From Streptomyces spinoverrucosus (GTDB lineage: Bacteria > Actinomycetota > Actinomycetes > Streptomycetales > Streptomycetaceae), in contig NZ_JADPZX010000001.1 in NCBI RefSeq assembly GCF_015712165.1, positions 248,001-312,000 of the forward strand: 64,000 nucleotides of DNA, read 5' to 3'. Made by a program: the position numbers and the translations under genes. Numbering within the stretch: the first letter of the stretch is position 1; every line of letters begins with the position of its first letter. Below are positions 34,264 to 42,469 of this stretch, one piece after another. A model generated the notes under the pieces. It was not told where the DNA came from and did not search any database. It was given only the letters and a program-made list of their open reading frames with translations.

Positions 34264-34941
34264 TCACTCGCCCCGCACCGACTCCCGCTGCGCGCGCAGA
34301 CGCTCGTCGCACCAGCGCCGGGCGGTGTGCGCGACGTCCTCGAGCGCTCCGGGCTCTTCGAACAGGTGAGTGGCGCCCGGCACCACGTGCAGTGAGTGCG
34401 GGGCGCGCAGTCGTCGGGCCGCCTCCTCGTTGAGCCGCAGCACCTCCTGATCCTCGCCCCCGACGATCAGCAGCACCGGCGCCCGTACGGCGTCCAGGGC
34501 GTCGTCGGCCAGGTCGGGCCGTCCGCCCCGCGACACGACGGTCAGCACCCGGTCCGGGCGTTGGCCGGCGGCGACCAGGGCCGCGGCGGCACCGGTGCTG
34601 GCGCCGAAGACGACGATCGGGAGCCCTCGGGTGTCGGGCTGCGTGTCCAGCCAGTCGATCGCGGCGACCAGACGGCGGCCCAGGAACGGAATGTCGAAGC
34701 GGTGCTCGCCCGTCAGCGCGTCATGCCGCTCCTCCCGCTCACTGAGCAGGTCCATCAGCAGCGTGCCCATCTGGGCGGTGCGCAGCTCGGCGGCGACCAT
34801 CCGGTTGCGCGGGCTGTGCCGGGAACTGCCGCTTCCGTGTGCGAACAACACCACCGCCCGCGCGGGCGCCGGCACGACGAGATCGCCCGGGAGCATCGCC
34901 TCGTCGGTGGGCACCAGAACCATGTCGGAAATCATCGACAT
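34264..34941 (-). CDS. Alpha/beta-hydrolase, dienelactone-hydrolase-like
   Basis: A 225-residue cytosolic hydrolase. It shows the strand-turn region AVVLFAHGSGSSRHS, a nucleophile elbow IVVFGASTGAAAAL (GASTG, serine nucleophile), an acidic residue in VLLIVGGEDQEV, and the catalytic histidine in VVPGATHLFEEPG. The same family sits next to phosphoribosyltransferase or stress genes in many Actinobacteria. The ATG at 34941 has GGAAGAAG upstream and is the first of three close methionines. It follows the frameshifted SDR gene by 62 bp on the same strand. Substrate unknown. Confidence 0.87.
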   Translation of the reverse strand: MSMISDMVLVPTDEAMLPGDLVVPAPARAVVLFAHGSGSSRHSPRNRMVAAELRTAQMGTLLMDLLSEREERHDALTGEHRFDIPFLGRRLVAAIDWLDTQPDTRGLPIVVFGASTGAAAALVAAGQRPDRVLTVVSRGGRPDLADDALDAVRAPVLLIVGGEDQEVLRLNEEAARRLRAPHSLHVVPGATHLFEEPGALEDVAHTARRWCDERLRAQRESVRGE

Positions 34942-35080
34942 CAACTTCTTCCCCGGCCCGCCCGGGCCTTGGCTCCCGGCCCGCCGGCCTTCCGCATCGG
35001 TGCGTCCACTTCTCTCCGACCGCGTACCCGCACCGACGTCCGACGATCGCCCCGCGGGGTTCCTGAATGGCAGGAGTGGC

Positions 35081-35251
35081 GTGGCCCAGTGGCTGCTGGA
35101 CACCGACTCGCTCGACGACTTCCTGCAGACGCGGCGGACGCCGCACTCGAACGCGAAGGCGACTCCGCCCGTGGGTCACCAACAGGTTCCCCAGTCACCA
35201 AAAAGTGCGTTCTTCCATGTCAGCGGCCACTCTCCTACGGTTCCCGAGTAA
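35081..35251 (+). pseudogene. Possible truncated GAF-type gene start
   Basis: GTG 35081 follows CAGGAG and begins AQWLLDTDSLDDFLQ. This resembles the first helix of GAF/ANTAR regulators in Streptomyces, but sense is lost after about 16 residues. The remaining codons run into the conserved promoter block at 35172. I read it as a gene start cut by the same rearrangement. The evidence is weak. Confidence 0.3.
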
Positions 35252-35263
35252 CCATCGGAGAGC
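35172..35263. promoter_or_regulatory. Conserved promoter block upstream of ridA (copy A)
   Basis: About 92 bp that closely match 49789-49882 in the same orientation. Invariant pieces include CACTCTCCTACGGTT followed by CCGAGTAACC, plus GTGCGTTC and CAGGTTCC. Here it ends about 30 bp before the ATG of the Rid-family gene. At the other locus it is the promoter of an HxlR regulator, so the block probably contains an HxlR operator. Confidence 0.75.
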
Positions 35264-35294
35264 GGCGCGCTCTCATGACGAGGAGGCGGGCACT

Positions 35295-35702
35295 ATGGCC
35301 ATCACCTTGGTGAACCCCAACGGGCTGCCGGAAATCGACGCCTACCGGCAGGTGTCGATCGCGACCGGATCGAAGCTGGTCTTCATCGCCGGCCAGGTCG
35401 CCTGGGACGCCGACGGAGTCACGGTCGGCGAAGGAGACCTCAGCGCTCAGGTCGAGCAGTGCTACCTCAACATCGGCACCGCCCTGACGGAGGTCGGCGC
35501 GTCCTTCGACGACGTGGCGAAAATGACCCTCTACGTCGTCGACTGGACGCCCGACAAGATGCCTCTGCTCCTGGAGGGGATCGCCCGGGCCGCCGCGAAG
35601 CTGGGAGGGACGCCGGTTCCGCCGGGCACGCTGCTGGGGGTTGCGGCACTGGACGTACCCGAGCATCTGGTGGAAGTGGAAGCCACGGCGGTCATCGACT
35701 GA
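35295..35702 (+). CDS. RidA-family protein
   Basis: A 135-residue member of the Rid/YjgF superfamily, which hydrolyses reactive enamines/imines made by PLP enzymes or degrades related metabolites. The family pattern is visible: AYRQVSIATGSKLVFIAGQVAWDADG, then the helix AQVEQCYLNIGTALTEVGASFDDVAKMTLYVVD, then VPPGTLLGVAALDVPEHLVEVEATAVID. It lacks the usual RNPA arginine segment of canonical RidA (here PGTLLGV), so it is probably of a non-canonical Rid subgroup. ATG 35295 has GAGGAGG upstream. The promoter block before it suggests control by the HxlR protein encoded at 49.4 kb. Confidence 0.9.
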   Translation: MAITLVNPNGLPEIDAYRQVSIATGSKLVFIAGQVAWDADGVTVGEGDLSAQVEQCYLNIGTALTEVGASFDDVAKMTLYVVDWTPDKMPLLLEGIARAAAKLGGTPVPPGTLLGVAALDVPEHLVEVEATAVID

Positions 35703-35814
35703 ACAGACGTTTGCAGCCGCGGTCGGCGGTCACCCGGAGACAGGCTAGTTTCCTTCACCTTGGGTAACATGGTGAATGTATTGAGTTACTACAATCCTGT
35801 GAGGGCTCAGTCTG

Positions 35815-36939
35815 ATGTCGGCGCCGTCGGCCGTGGCTGCCAACGCCGCGGAGGAACCGCTCGTTTCGCCGGTGAATTCACACAACGAGTGGGATCCGCT
35901 GGAGGAGATCATCGTCGGGCGTCTCGAAGGCGCGACGATCCCTTCCGGGCATCCCGTCGTGACCTGCAACATCCCACCGTGGGCGGCGCGACTGCAGAGG
36001 CTTGCCGCCGGTTTCAAGTATCCGGACATCCTGATCGAGCGGGCCCAGCAGGAACTCGATCAGTTCATCACTCTCCTGGAGTCGCTCGACGTCACGGTCA
36101 GGCGCCCGGACGCGGTCGACCACAAGCGGCGCTACGGCACCCCCGACTGGTCGTCACGCGGCTTCTGCAACACCTGCCCGCGTGACAGCATGCTGGTGAT
36201 CGGCGACGAGATCATCGAAACACCGATGGCATGGCCGTGCCGGTATTTCGAGACCCACTCCTATCGCCCGATCCTCAAGGACTACTTCCGGCGCGGCGCG
36301 CGCTGGACGGCGGCGCCGAAGCCACAGCTCACCGACGAACTGTTCGAGCCGGACTTCCGCATCCCCAAGTCCGGTGAGCCCATGCGCTACATCCTCACCG
36401 AGTTCGAGCCCGTCTTCGACGCGGCGGATTTCGTGCGCGCGGGACGCGACCTGTTCGTCACCCCGAGCAATGTCACCAACCGGATGGGCATCGACTGGTT
36501 GCGCCGCCACCTCGGGCCCGGCTATCGCATCCACGAGATCGAGAGCCGCTGCCGTACACCCATGCACATCGACACGACGTTCGTGCTGCTCGCGCCCGGC
36601 AAGGCGCTGGTCAACCCGGAGTACATCGATGTCGACCGGTTGCCGGACGTCCTCAGCTCGTGGGACATCCTGGTCGCCCCCGAGCCCAGGCCGATCGACG
36701 AGCGCCTGCTGAAAATCACGTCGATGTGCGGCAAGTGGCTCAGCATGAACGTGCTCATGGTCGACGAGAAGCGGGTCATCGCGGAGCGGCACCACACGGA
36801 CATGCTGCGCGCGCTCGAGGAGTGGGGCTTCGAGCCGATCCCCTGCGACCTGCTGCACTACGCGCCGTTCGGCGGCTCATTCCACTGCGCGACGCTCGAC
36901 GTCCGACGCCGGGGCACCCTCGAGTCGTACTTCCCTTGA
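35815..36939 (+). CDS. Glycine amidinotransferase
   Basis: A 374-residue amidinotransferase that moves the amidino group of arginine to an amine acceptor. Signatures are the N-terminal NSHNEWDPLEEIIVGRLEGA, the DEPVFDAAD-like EFEPVFDAADFVRAGRD, the active-site His in TPMHIDTTFVLL, and the catalytic cysteine in GGSFHCATLDVRRRGTLESYF. The sequence follows the arginine:glycine amidinotransferase branch more closely than StrB of streptomycin biosynthesis, so guanidinoacetate is the likely product. No antibiotic cluster or guanidinoacetate methyltransferase is nearby. The region 35755-35814 is AT-rich for this genome, has TACAAT at 35789, and has an inverted GTAAC/GTTAC pair that may bind a regulator. 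Confidence 0.9.
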   Translation: MSAPSAVAANAAEEPLVSPVNSHNEWDPLEEIIVGRLEGATIPSGHPVVTCNIPPWAARLQRLAAGFKYPDILIERAQQELDQFITLLESLDVTVRRPDAVDHKRRYGTPDWSSRGFCNTCPRDSMLVIGDEIIETPMAWPCRYFETHSYRPILKDYFRRGARWTAAPKPQLTDELFEPDFRIPKSGEPMRYILTEFEPVFDAADFVRAGRDLFVTPSNVTNRMGIDWLRRHLGPGYRIHEIESRCRTPMHIDTTFVLLAPGKALVNPEYIDVDRLPDVLSSWDILVAPEPRPIDERLLKITSMCGKWLSMNVLMVDEKRVIAERHHTDMLRALEEWGFEPIPCDLLHYAPFGGSFHCATLDVRRRGTLESYFP

Positions 36940-37112
36940 TCGGGCCGGGCCTTGGGGCGTAGGCCTCCTCGGCGGCTCAACTCTTCACGCGGGCGCCCTT
37001 GTTCGTTCCGCTTTGCCCTCTGGTGCACGCGCGTAGACCTCGGGCACGATCGAGCCGCTCCACCCGCACAGCCACCCCCACAGGAAGCATGGCCCCCGCA
37101 GGAAGGTTCCCC

Positions 37113-37637
37113 ATGCAGGTCCTCAAGGCCACGAAGGCTCTCAAGGTCCGTTCCGTGCTGACCGCTCTCGCGCTCGTCGTGGCGCCCGGCGCCGCCGTCG
37201 TCGGGACCGCCGGTACGGCGCACGCCGCCACCAAGATCAGTCACGCCACCGCGACCTCGATGTTCCGGCAGGTCGGCATCACCTGGTCGTCCTCCGGAAA
37301 CTGCTCCAACCGCAACAACCCGACCTGTACGTCGTTCGAGCAGCTCAACCTGGCCAGCGCCCAGGGCGCCCAGACGCTCAAGCAGGCGAGCGGCTGCGCG
37401 CTGAACATCACCGGCGGCACCGAGACCGGGCACGCCTCGGGCACGTACTCGCACTGGAACGGCTACAAGCTCGACTACAGCAAGTACTCCTGCATCGGTA
37501 ACTACATCAAGAACAACTTCACCTACATCGGCCCGCGGGGCGACGGCGCCCTCCAGTGGCGTTCCGGCTCCGGCAACATCTACGCCGACGAGGGCAACCA
37601 CTGGGACGTCACCTACTACAACTGCGGCGGCTGCTGA
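37113..37637 (+). CDS. Small secreted protein with peptidase M15-like motifs
   Basis: A 174-residue precursor. The signal peptide runs to about residue 41 (VLTALALVVAPGAAVVGTAGTAHA, cleavage after AHA). The mature part has six cysteines and the pattern THSHW-like SHWNGYKLDYS plus NHWDVTYYNCGGC. These resemble the SxHxxGxAxD and HWH zinc motifs of M15 D-Ala-D-Ala carboxypeptidases, but spacing differs. A wall-lytic or inhibitor role is possible. ATG 37113 follows GGAAGG; an upstream in-frame ATG at 37089 also has AGGAAG. A strong terminator follows. Confidence 0.75.
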   Translation: MQVLKATKALKVRSVLTALALVVAPGAAVVGTAGTAHAATKISHATATSMFRQVGITWSSSGNCSNRNNPTCTSFEQLNLASAQGAQTLKQASGCALNITGGTETGHASGTYSHWNGYKLDYSKYSCIGNYIKNNFTYIGPRGDGALQWRSGSGNIYADEGNHWDVTYYNCGGC

Positions 37638-37654
37638 GCCGTCCACCGCTGTGC

Positions 37655-37684
37655 CGGGGCGGCCGCCGTCGGACGGCCGCCCCG
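37655..37684. terminator. 11-bp stem-loop between convergent genes
   Basis: CGGGGCGGCCG (37655-37665) pairs exactly with CGGCCGCCCCG (37674-37684) around the loop CCGTCGGA. It sits 18 bp after the stop of the secreted-protein gene and directly abuts the stop of the convergent CNNM gene. Confidence 0.82.
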
Positions 37685-37685
37685 C

Positions 37686-38708
37686 TCAGCCCCTCGCCGG
37701 TGCCGGGCCGACCAGCTCGGACAGCACGTCCTCCATGGTCACGAAGCCCAGGACCGTGCCCGTCGCGCCGGTGACCGCCGCCAGGTGGCCGCCGTCGGCG
37801 CGCAGGGCGGTGAGGGTGTCGTCCAGCGGGGTGTCGATACGGACCCGGGTGACGCGGTGCAGGGCCTCGCGCGGGAACGGCCGGTCGCGGTCGGTGACGC
37901 CGAGGGTGTCCTTGATGTGCAGATAGCCCAGCAGGCTGCCGTTCGGGCCGGTGACCGGGAAGCGGGAGAAGCCCGCCTCGGCCGCGATCCGCTCCAGCTC
38001 GGCCGGGGTGACCGTGTGGCCGACGGTGCGCATCCGGTGCACGGGGACCAGGATCTCGCCCACCGGGCGGGTGCCCAGCTCCAGCGCGTCCCGCAGCCGC
38101 TCCCCGTCGGCGGGCGACAGCAGCCCGGCCTCGCTGGAGTCCACGACCATGCGGGCCAGCTGGTCGTCGGTGAAGACCGACTCGACCTCGTCCTTCGGCT
38201 CGACCCGCAGCAGCTTCAGCAGGGTGTTGGCGAAGGCGTTGATGCCGAACACCACCGGACGCAGGGCGCGGGTGAGGGCGACGAGCGGCGGGCCGAGCAG
38301 CAGGGCGGTCGGGACGGGTGCCGCGAGGGCGATGTTCTTCGGGACCATCTCGCCGATCAGCATGTGCAGATACGTCGCCACGGTGAGCGCGATCACGAAC
38401 GCGATCGGATGCACCAGGCCGTGCGGGATGTGGGCCGCCTCGAAGGCGGGCTCCAGCAGATGCGCGATGGCCGGTTCGGCGACCGCGCCCAGCACCAGCG
38501 AGGAGACGGTGATGCCCAGCTGGGCGGTGGCCATCATCGCGGAGAGGTGCTTCAGGGCCCACATCGTCATCCGGGCGCGCGTGTTGCCCGACTTGGCCCG
38601 GGGTTCGATCTGGCTGCGGCGTACGGAGATCAGGGCGAACTCGGCGCCTACGAAGAAGGCGTTGGTCAGCAGGGTCAGGGCGCCGATGGCGAGCTGCAGG
38701 ACGGTCAT
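37686..38708 (-). CDS. CNNM/CBS-domain (hemolysin C family) membrane protein, second of pair
   Basis: A 340-residue protein. The N-terminal DUF21/CNNM membrane domain has about three helices (LQLAIGALTLLTNAFFVGAEFALISVRRSQIE at the start, and ATYLHMLIGEMVPKNIALAAP with the conserved GE-x-PK). Two CBS domains occupy residues about 205-330 (RMRTVGHTVTPAELERIA, GYLHIKDTLG, GFVTMEDVLSELVG). It lacks the C-terminal CorC_HlyC domain. Members act in divalent-cation (magnesium, cobalt) transport. ATG 38708 overlaps the stop of the preceding paralogue (ATGA), so the two are co-translated and may form a heterodimer. Confidence 0.92.
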   Translation of the reverse strand: MTVLQLAIGALTLLTNAFFVGAEFALISVRRSQIEPRAKSGNTRARMTMWALKHLSAMMATAQLGITVSSLVLGAVAEPAIAHLLEPAFEAAHIPHGLVHPIAFVIALTVATYLHMLIGEMVPKNIALAAPVPTALLLGPPLVALTRALRPVVFGINAFANTLLKLLRVEPKDEVESVFTDDQLARMVVDSSEAGLLSPADGERLRDALELGTRPVGEILVPVHRMRTVGHTVTPAELERIAAEAGFSRFPVTGPNGSLLGYLHIKDTLGVTDRDRPFPREALHRVTRVRIDTPLDDTLTALRADGGHLAAVTGATGTVLGFVTMEDVLSELVGPAPARG

Positions 38709-40063
38709 CGGGAGGCCTCCCCGATCGGTTCGGCCGTCGCGCCCGCCTGGACCGGGAGCCGGGCGGCCGCGGTGATGCGGACGCGGTCGGCGCGGTGGTG
38801 GTCGACGTCGAGAACGTCCAACCGCCAGCCGTCGTCCAGGTCCAGGACGTCCCCCTTGACGGGGATCCGCGCGAGACGGGTGGCGACCAGACCGGCCACG
38901 GTCTCGTACGGGCCCTCGGGGGCCGTCAGTCCTATGCCGGCGAGCTGATCGATGCGGACGGAGCCGTCCGCCTCCCATGCCGGGCGCCCGTCCGCGGCGG
39001 CCGGGGTGGGCAGCAGGTCGGGCACCTCGACGGGGTCGTGTTCGTCGCGGACCTCGCCGACGACCTCCTCGACGATGTCCTCCATCGTCGCCACGCCCGC
39101 CGTACCGCCGTACTCGTCGATGACCACGGCCATGGTGCGGCCGGCGCGCAGGCGCTCCAGCAGGCGGTCGGCGGTGAGGCTGTCGGGCACCAGCAGGGGA
39201 GCGGTGGCGAGCTCGGTGACCGGTGTGACCGCGCGCTTCTCCGGCGGCAGCGCGAGGACGTCGCGGATGTGGACGGTGCCGATGACGTCGTCCAGGCTGT
39301 CGCGGTAGACGGGGAAGCGGGACAGGCCGGTGGCGTGGGTGAGGTTCGCGGCGTCGGCGGCCGTGGCGTGCGCTTCGAGGGCCTTGACGTCGACCCGCGG
39401 GGTCATGACGTTCTCGGCGGTCAGCTCGCCGAGGTGCAGGGTGCGTACGAAGAGTTCGGCGGAGTCGGCTTCCAGGGCGCCCTCGGCGGCGGAGTGCTGG
39501 GCGAGCGCGACCAGTTCCTCGGGGCTGCGGGCGGAGGCCAGCTCCTCGGCGGGCTCCAGGCCGAAGCGGCGTACGAAACGGTTCGCCGTGTTGTTCAGGT
39601 GGCGGATGAACGGGCCGAAGGCGGCCGTGAAGCCGCGCTGCGGGCCGGCCACCACCTTGGCGACGGCCAGCGGTCGGGAGATCGCCCAGTTCTTGGGCAC
39701 CAGCTCGCCGACCACCATCAGCACCACCGTGGACACGGCGACGCCCAGCACGGTCGCGACGGGGGACGCCGCGCCGCCGAGGCCGACCGCCGCCAGCGGT
39801 CCGCGCAGCAGCGCCGCGAGCGACGGCTCGGCGAGCATGCCGATCACCAGCGAGGTGACAGTGATACCGAGCTGCGCGCCGGACAACTGGACGGTCAGGC
39901 GGCGTACGGCCTTCAGCGCGCCGTCGGCGCCGCGCTCGCCCGCGGCGGCGGCCCGCTCCAGGTCACCGCGCTCGACGGTGGTCAGGGAGAATTCGGCGGC
40001 GACGAACACCGCACAGGCCATTGTGAGCAGGAGGGCCAGCAGGAGCAGCAGGACCTCGGTCAC
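38705..40063 (-). CDS. CNNM/CBS-domain (hemolysin C family) membrane protein, first of pair
   Basis: A 452-residue paralogue of the next gene. The membrane domain begins VLLLLLALLLTMACAVFVAAEFSLTTVERGDLE and includes VGELVPKNWAISRPLAVAK. Two CBS domains follow (NVMTPRVDVKALEA, GTVHIRDVLALP, MAVVIDEYGGTAGVATMEDIVEEVVGEV), and a C-terminal CorC_HlyC domain of about 85 residues is present. The architecture fits a magnesium/cobalt efflux or uptake protein. It is the first gene of the pair; its promoter lies in the 340-bp gap to Spo0M, where a stem-loop at 40173 is seen. Confidence 0.92.
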   Translation of the reverse strand: MTEVLLLLLALLLTMACAVFVAAEFSLTTVERGDLERAAAAGERGADGALKAVRRLTVQLSGAQLGITVTSLVIGMLAEPSLAALLRGPLAAVGLGGAASPVATVLGVAVSTVVLMVVGELVPKNWAISRPLAVAKVVAGPQRGFTAAFGPFIRHLNNTANRFVRRFGLEPAEELASARSPEELVALAQHSAAEGALEADSAELFVRTLHLGELTAENVMTPRVDVKALEAHATAADAANLTHATGLSRFPVYRDSLDDVIGTVHIRDVLALPPEKRAVTPVTELATAPLLVPDSLTADRLLERLRAGRTMAVVIDEYGGTAGVATMEDIVEEVVGEVRDEHDPVEVPDLLPTPAAADGRPAWEADGSVRIDQLAGIGLTAPEGPYETVAGLVATRLARIPVKGDVLDLDDGWRLDVLDVDHHRADRVRITAAARLPVQAGATAEPIGEASR

Positions 40064-40402
40064 CGTGCAACCCCCGTTCCCTCACTCACATGCGGCGGGT
40101 GGGGAATGGCACGGCTGGTACTGGGAGGCTCACCCATTGCGGGACTCTGGCTCCTTTTCGGTACGTCGGGATGTGAGGGCATCGGTTCAGCCCTCACCTA
40201 TGGTAAAGGACAAGCAAAGCACACTGGTCAAGTCCCCGTCGGCAGCGAGTTCGGGGCCCTTTTCGGACTTTCCCGCGCCGAGGGCCCGTGACACCGCGTC
40301 CGCCGCGTCCGGCAGCCCGATGCTTCTACTCGCCTGTAGAGAACGTCCGGGAGTTCCCGGATGTTCCACGTGACGGACGCGCGTAAAGGAGTGAACGCCG
40401 CG
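40064..40402. other. Divergent regulatory region between the CNNM pair and spo0M
   Basis: About 340 bp between two divergent genes, so it carries two promoters. It contains the perfect inverted repeat at 40173-40197. It is locally less GC-rich around 40195-40250. No gene was recognised in it. Confidence 0.6.
40173..40197. promoter_or_regulatory. Perfect 8-bp inverted repeat in a divergent promoter region
   Basis: GTGAGGGC (40173-40180) and GCCCTCAC (40190-40197) are exact reverse complements separated by 9 bp. The spacing is compatible with an operator or an RNA hairpin in a 5' leader. No cognate regulator can be named. Confidence 0.45.
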
Positions 40403-41335
40403 ATGGTGTTCAAACGGCTGCTCGGTTCGCTCGGCGTGGGCGGCCCCACGGTGGACACGGTCCTCGACCCGGGCCCCGCCCGGCCGGGCGGCAGTCTTGC
40501 GGGGCAGGTCCACCTCAAGGGCGGTGACGCCGACTTCGACATCGAGCACATCACCCTGGAGCTGGTGGCCCGGGTGGAGGCCGAGCACGACGGCGGGGAG
40601 AGCGAGGGCGTCGTGGTCTTCGAGCGCTTCACCGTCGGCGGGGGCTTCCGGCTCGCGGCGGGCGAGCAGCGCGGCGTGCCGTTCAACGTGACGCTGCCCT
40701 GGGAGACCCCGATCACCGAGCTGTACGGCCAGCCGCTGGGCATCGTGCTCGGCGTGCGCACCGAGCTGGCGGTGGCCGGCGCGAAGGACAAGGGCGACCT
40801 CGACCAGCTGACCGTGGCGCCGCTGCCCGTCCAGGAGGCGATCCTCGAAGCGCTCGGTCAGCTCGGGGTCGGCTTCCGGTCCGCCGACCTGGAGTACGGC
40901 CGCATCGGCGGCACCGGCCAGCAGTTGCCCTTCTACCAGGAGATCGAGCTCACCCCGGCCCCGCAGTACGCCCACCAGGTCAATCAGATCGAACTGACCT
41001 TCCTGGCCTCGCCGGGCGGCATGGAGGTGGTCCTGGAGGCCGACCGGCGCGGCGGCCTGTTCTCCTCCGGCCGTGACGCTCTCACCCGCTTCACCGTCGG
41101 CCATCACGACGTACGGGACTGGAACGCCGAAGTGGACGGCTGGATCCGGCAGTTGGCCGAGCACCGGACGGCGTACGGCCAGGGCGGGCACCACCACTCC
41201 GGCCGCCCCGGCATGGGCACCGCTGTCGCCGCAGGCGCGGCGGGGGTCGCGGCCGGGGTCGTCGGGGGCATGGTCGCGGCCGAAGTCGTCGACGAGATCG
41301 GCGACTTCTTCGAGGGCGAGGAAGAAGAGGGCTGA
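40403..41335 (+). CDS. Spo0M-type sporulation-control protein
   Basis: A 310-residue protein with the arrestin-like Spo0M fold (VFKRLLGSLGVGGPTVDTVLDPGPARPGG, then DIEHITLELVARVE, then FNVTLPWETPITELYGQPL). Bacillus Spo0M controls entry into sporulation and cell division; the Streptomyces role is less defined. A glycine/alanine-rich C-terminal stretch (about residues 270-300) could be a weak membrane-interacting segment, followed by an acidic tail. ATG 40403 is preceded by AAAGGAG at 11 nt; an earlier in-frame start at 40361 lacks a site. It stands as a single gene. Confidence 0.9.
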   Translation: MVFKRLLGSLGVGGPTVDTVLDPGPARPGGSLAGQVHLKGGDADFDIEHITLELVARVEAEHDGGESEGVVVFERFTVGGGFRLAAGEQRGVPFNVTLPWETPITELYGQPLGIVLGVRTELAVAGAKDKGDLDQLTVAPLPVQEAILEALGQLGVGFRSADLEYGRIGGTGQQLPFYQEIELTPAPQYAHQVNQIELTFLASPGGMEVVLEADRRGGLFSSGRDALTRFTVGHHDVRDWNAEVDGWIRQLAEHRTAYGQGGHHHSGRPGMGTAVAAGAAGVAAGVVGGMVAAEVVDEIGDFFEGEEEEG

Positions 41336-41413
41336 CCGCGAGTCGACCTTCACGGGTTCAGAACGGTGTCGCCGGGTGCGGGACGAGGACCACGGCGAAC
41401 ACCCCATGCGGCT

Positions 41414-41799
41414 TCAGGCCTCGCCTTCGCCCTTGGCACGGCCCAGCAGCTCGCGCAGCAGGCGCTCGTCCTCCGGTTCGAGGGCGGTGACGAGCTGGTG
41501 AGGACCGCCTCGCGGTCCTGCTCGGCGTCCAGCACCTTGCGCATCCTCCGGGCCGCGAGGCCCGCCGCGTCCGAGGCCGGGGTCCAGACGAACGACCGCC
41601 CGGCGCGCTCCCGGGTCACCGCGCCCTTGGCCGGCAGCCGGGTCAGGATCGTGATCACCGTCGTACAGGCGAGGTCGCCGCCGAGCCGCCCCCGCACCCA
41701 GCCGCCGGTCACGGGCCCGTCCGCCTCCCGCAGCGCGGCCAGGACCTGCACCTCCAGCTCGCCCTGCCCGCGTCGCCGGGGACGTCGGTGATCCGTCAC
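41414..41799 (-). pseudogene. BlaI/MecI-type repressor with a single-base frameshift
   Basis: From GTG 41799 the frame reads a BlaI/CopY winged helix (GELEVQVLAALREADGPVTGGWV, CTTVITILTRLPAKGAVTRERAGRSFVWTP) up to AEQDREAVL near 41505. The expected continuation LVTALEPEDERLLRELLGRAKGEGEA is found in the next frame and stops at 41414. The total of 386 bp is one short of a multiple of three; adding one C in the AGCTCG context restores SLVTALEPED. No BlaR1-like sensor gene is adjacent. It may be a real pseudogene or a base-call error. Confidence 0.82.
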
Positions 41800-41906
41800 G
41801 CCCTGTCTCCCTTCCGCTGCCGCGCACTTCACGGGCGGTCCATCGTACGGACACCCAGCTGTCTCCCACGCCCTCCAGGCTTCTACAGGGCTGTAGGTTG
41901 CGGGGC

Positions 41907-42164
41907 ATGTTCGGACTGAGTGAACTCGCCGTCGTCCTCATCGTCGTCATAGCGGTCCTCGCCGCCAAGAAGCTGCCCGAACTGGCCCGCTCGGCGGGCA
42001 AGTCGGCGCGCATCCTCAAGGCGGAGGCAGGCGCGATGAAGGAGCCGCGGACACCGGCCGGGGAACAGGCCGCGCCTCGGGTGATCCAGGGCGAGACGAT
42101 CACCCGCACCGGCCGGGATTCGGCTCAGCCGCACAGCGACGAGCAGCCGCGACCGCGGGGCTGA
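41907..42164 (+). CDS. tatA: Twin-arginine translocase subunit TatA
   Basis: An 85-residue protein with the TatA plan: a short N-terminal membrane helix (FGLSELAVVLIVVIAVLAAKKLPELARS), the FG hinge at the start, an amphipathic helix (SAGKSARILKAEAGAMK), and a charged disordered tail. TatA rings form the pore for folded Tat substrates. No tatC or tatB is nearby, so it is an additional TatA copy. ATG 41907 is chosen because it begins with the family MFGLSEL; an upstream in-frame codon at 41898 is not needed. It is divergent from the BlaI-type gene. Confidence 0.9.
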   Translation: MFGLSELAVVLIVVIAVLAAKKLPELARSAGKSARILKAEAGAMKEPRTPAGEQAAPRVIQGETITRTGRDSAQPHSDEQPRPRG

Positions 42165-42469
42165 CGCGAGGCCCTTCACTGGGGCGCCCCGTGTTCACGT
42201 CCGTCCGGGCTCGCCCCGGCCGCCACGGTGGCGGGTGACCGCGCGAGCCGCCCACAAGTAGCGCTGGCCGTCCGGAATTTCGGCGATCCGGACGTGGATA
42301 CGGCGGGCTGCGCCCACCCCATGGGCCCGCTGAGGCCCGCCGACCGGGGTCGGGCCGCCGTGCGGTCCCGGCCGTGGCACCTACGATGGTTCTCACAGGC
42401 CCGGACCGGGGTGCCACGGCGTGTCCCCGCGGTTGCCGCCGTAGGTGCCCCGTAAGAGAGGGGGTCGCC
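42165..42469. other. Intergenic region between tatA and the antiporter operon
   Basis: About 300 bp with no strong gene. It should hold the promoter of the antiporter operon. A weak minus-strand small ORF (42195-42317) lies in it. Confidence 0.5.
42195..42317 (-). CDS. Weak candidate for a 40-residue protein
   Basis: The minus strand from GTG 42317 encodes a peptide containing RIHVRIAEIPDGQRYLWAAR, which has an amphipathic, protein-like composition unlike nearby shadow frames. There is no good ribosome site. It could equally be a chance frame. Confidence 0.25.
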   Translation of the reverse strand: MGAARRIHVRIAEIPDGQRYLWAARAVTRHRGGRGEPGRT

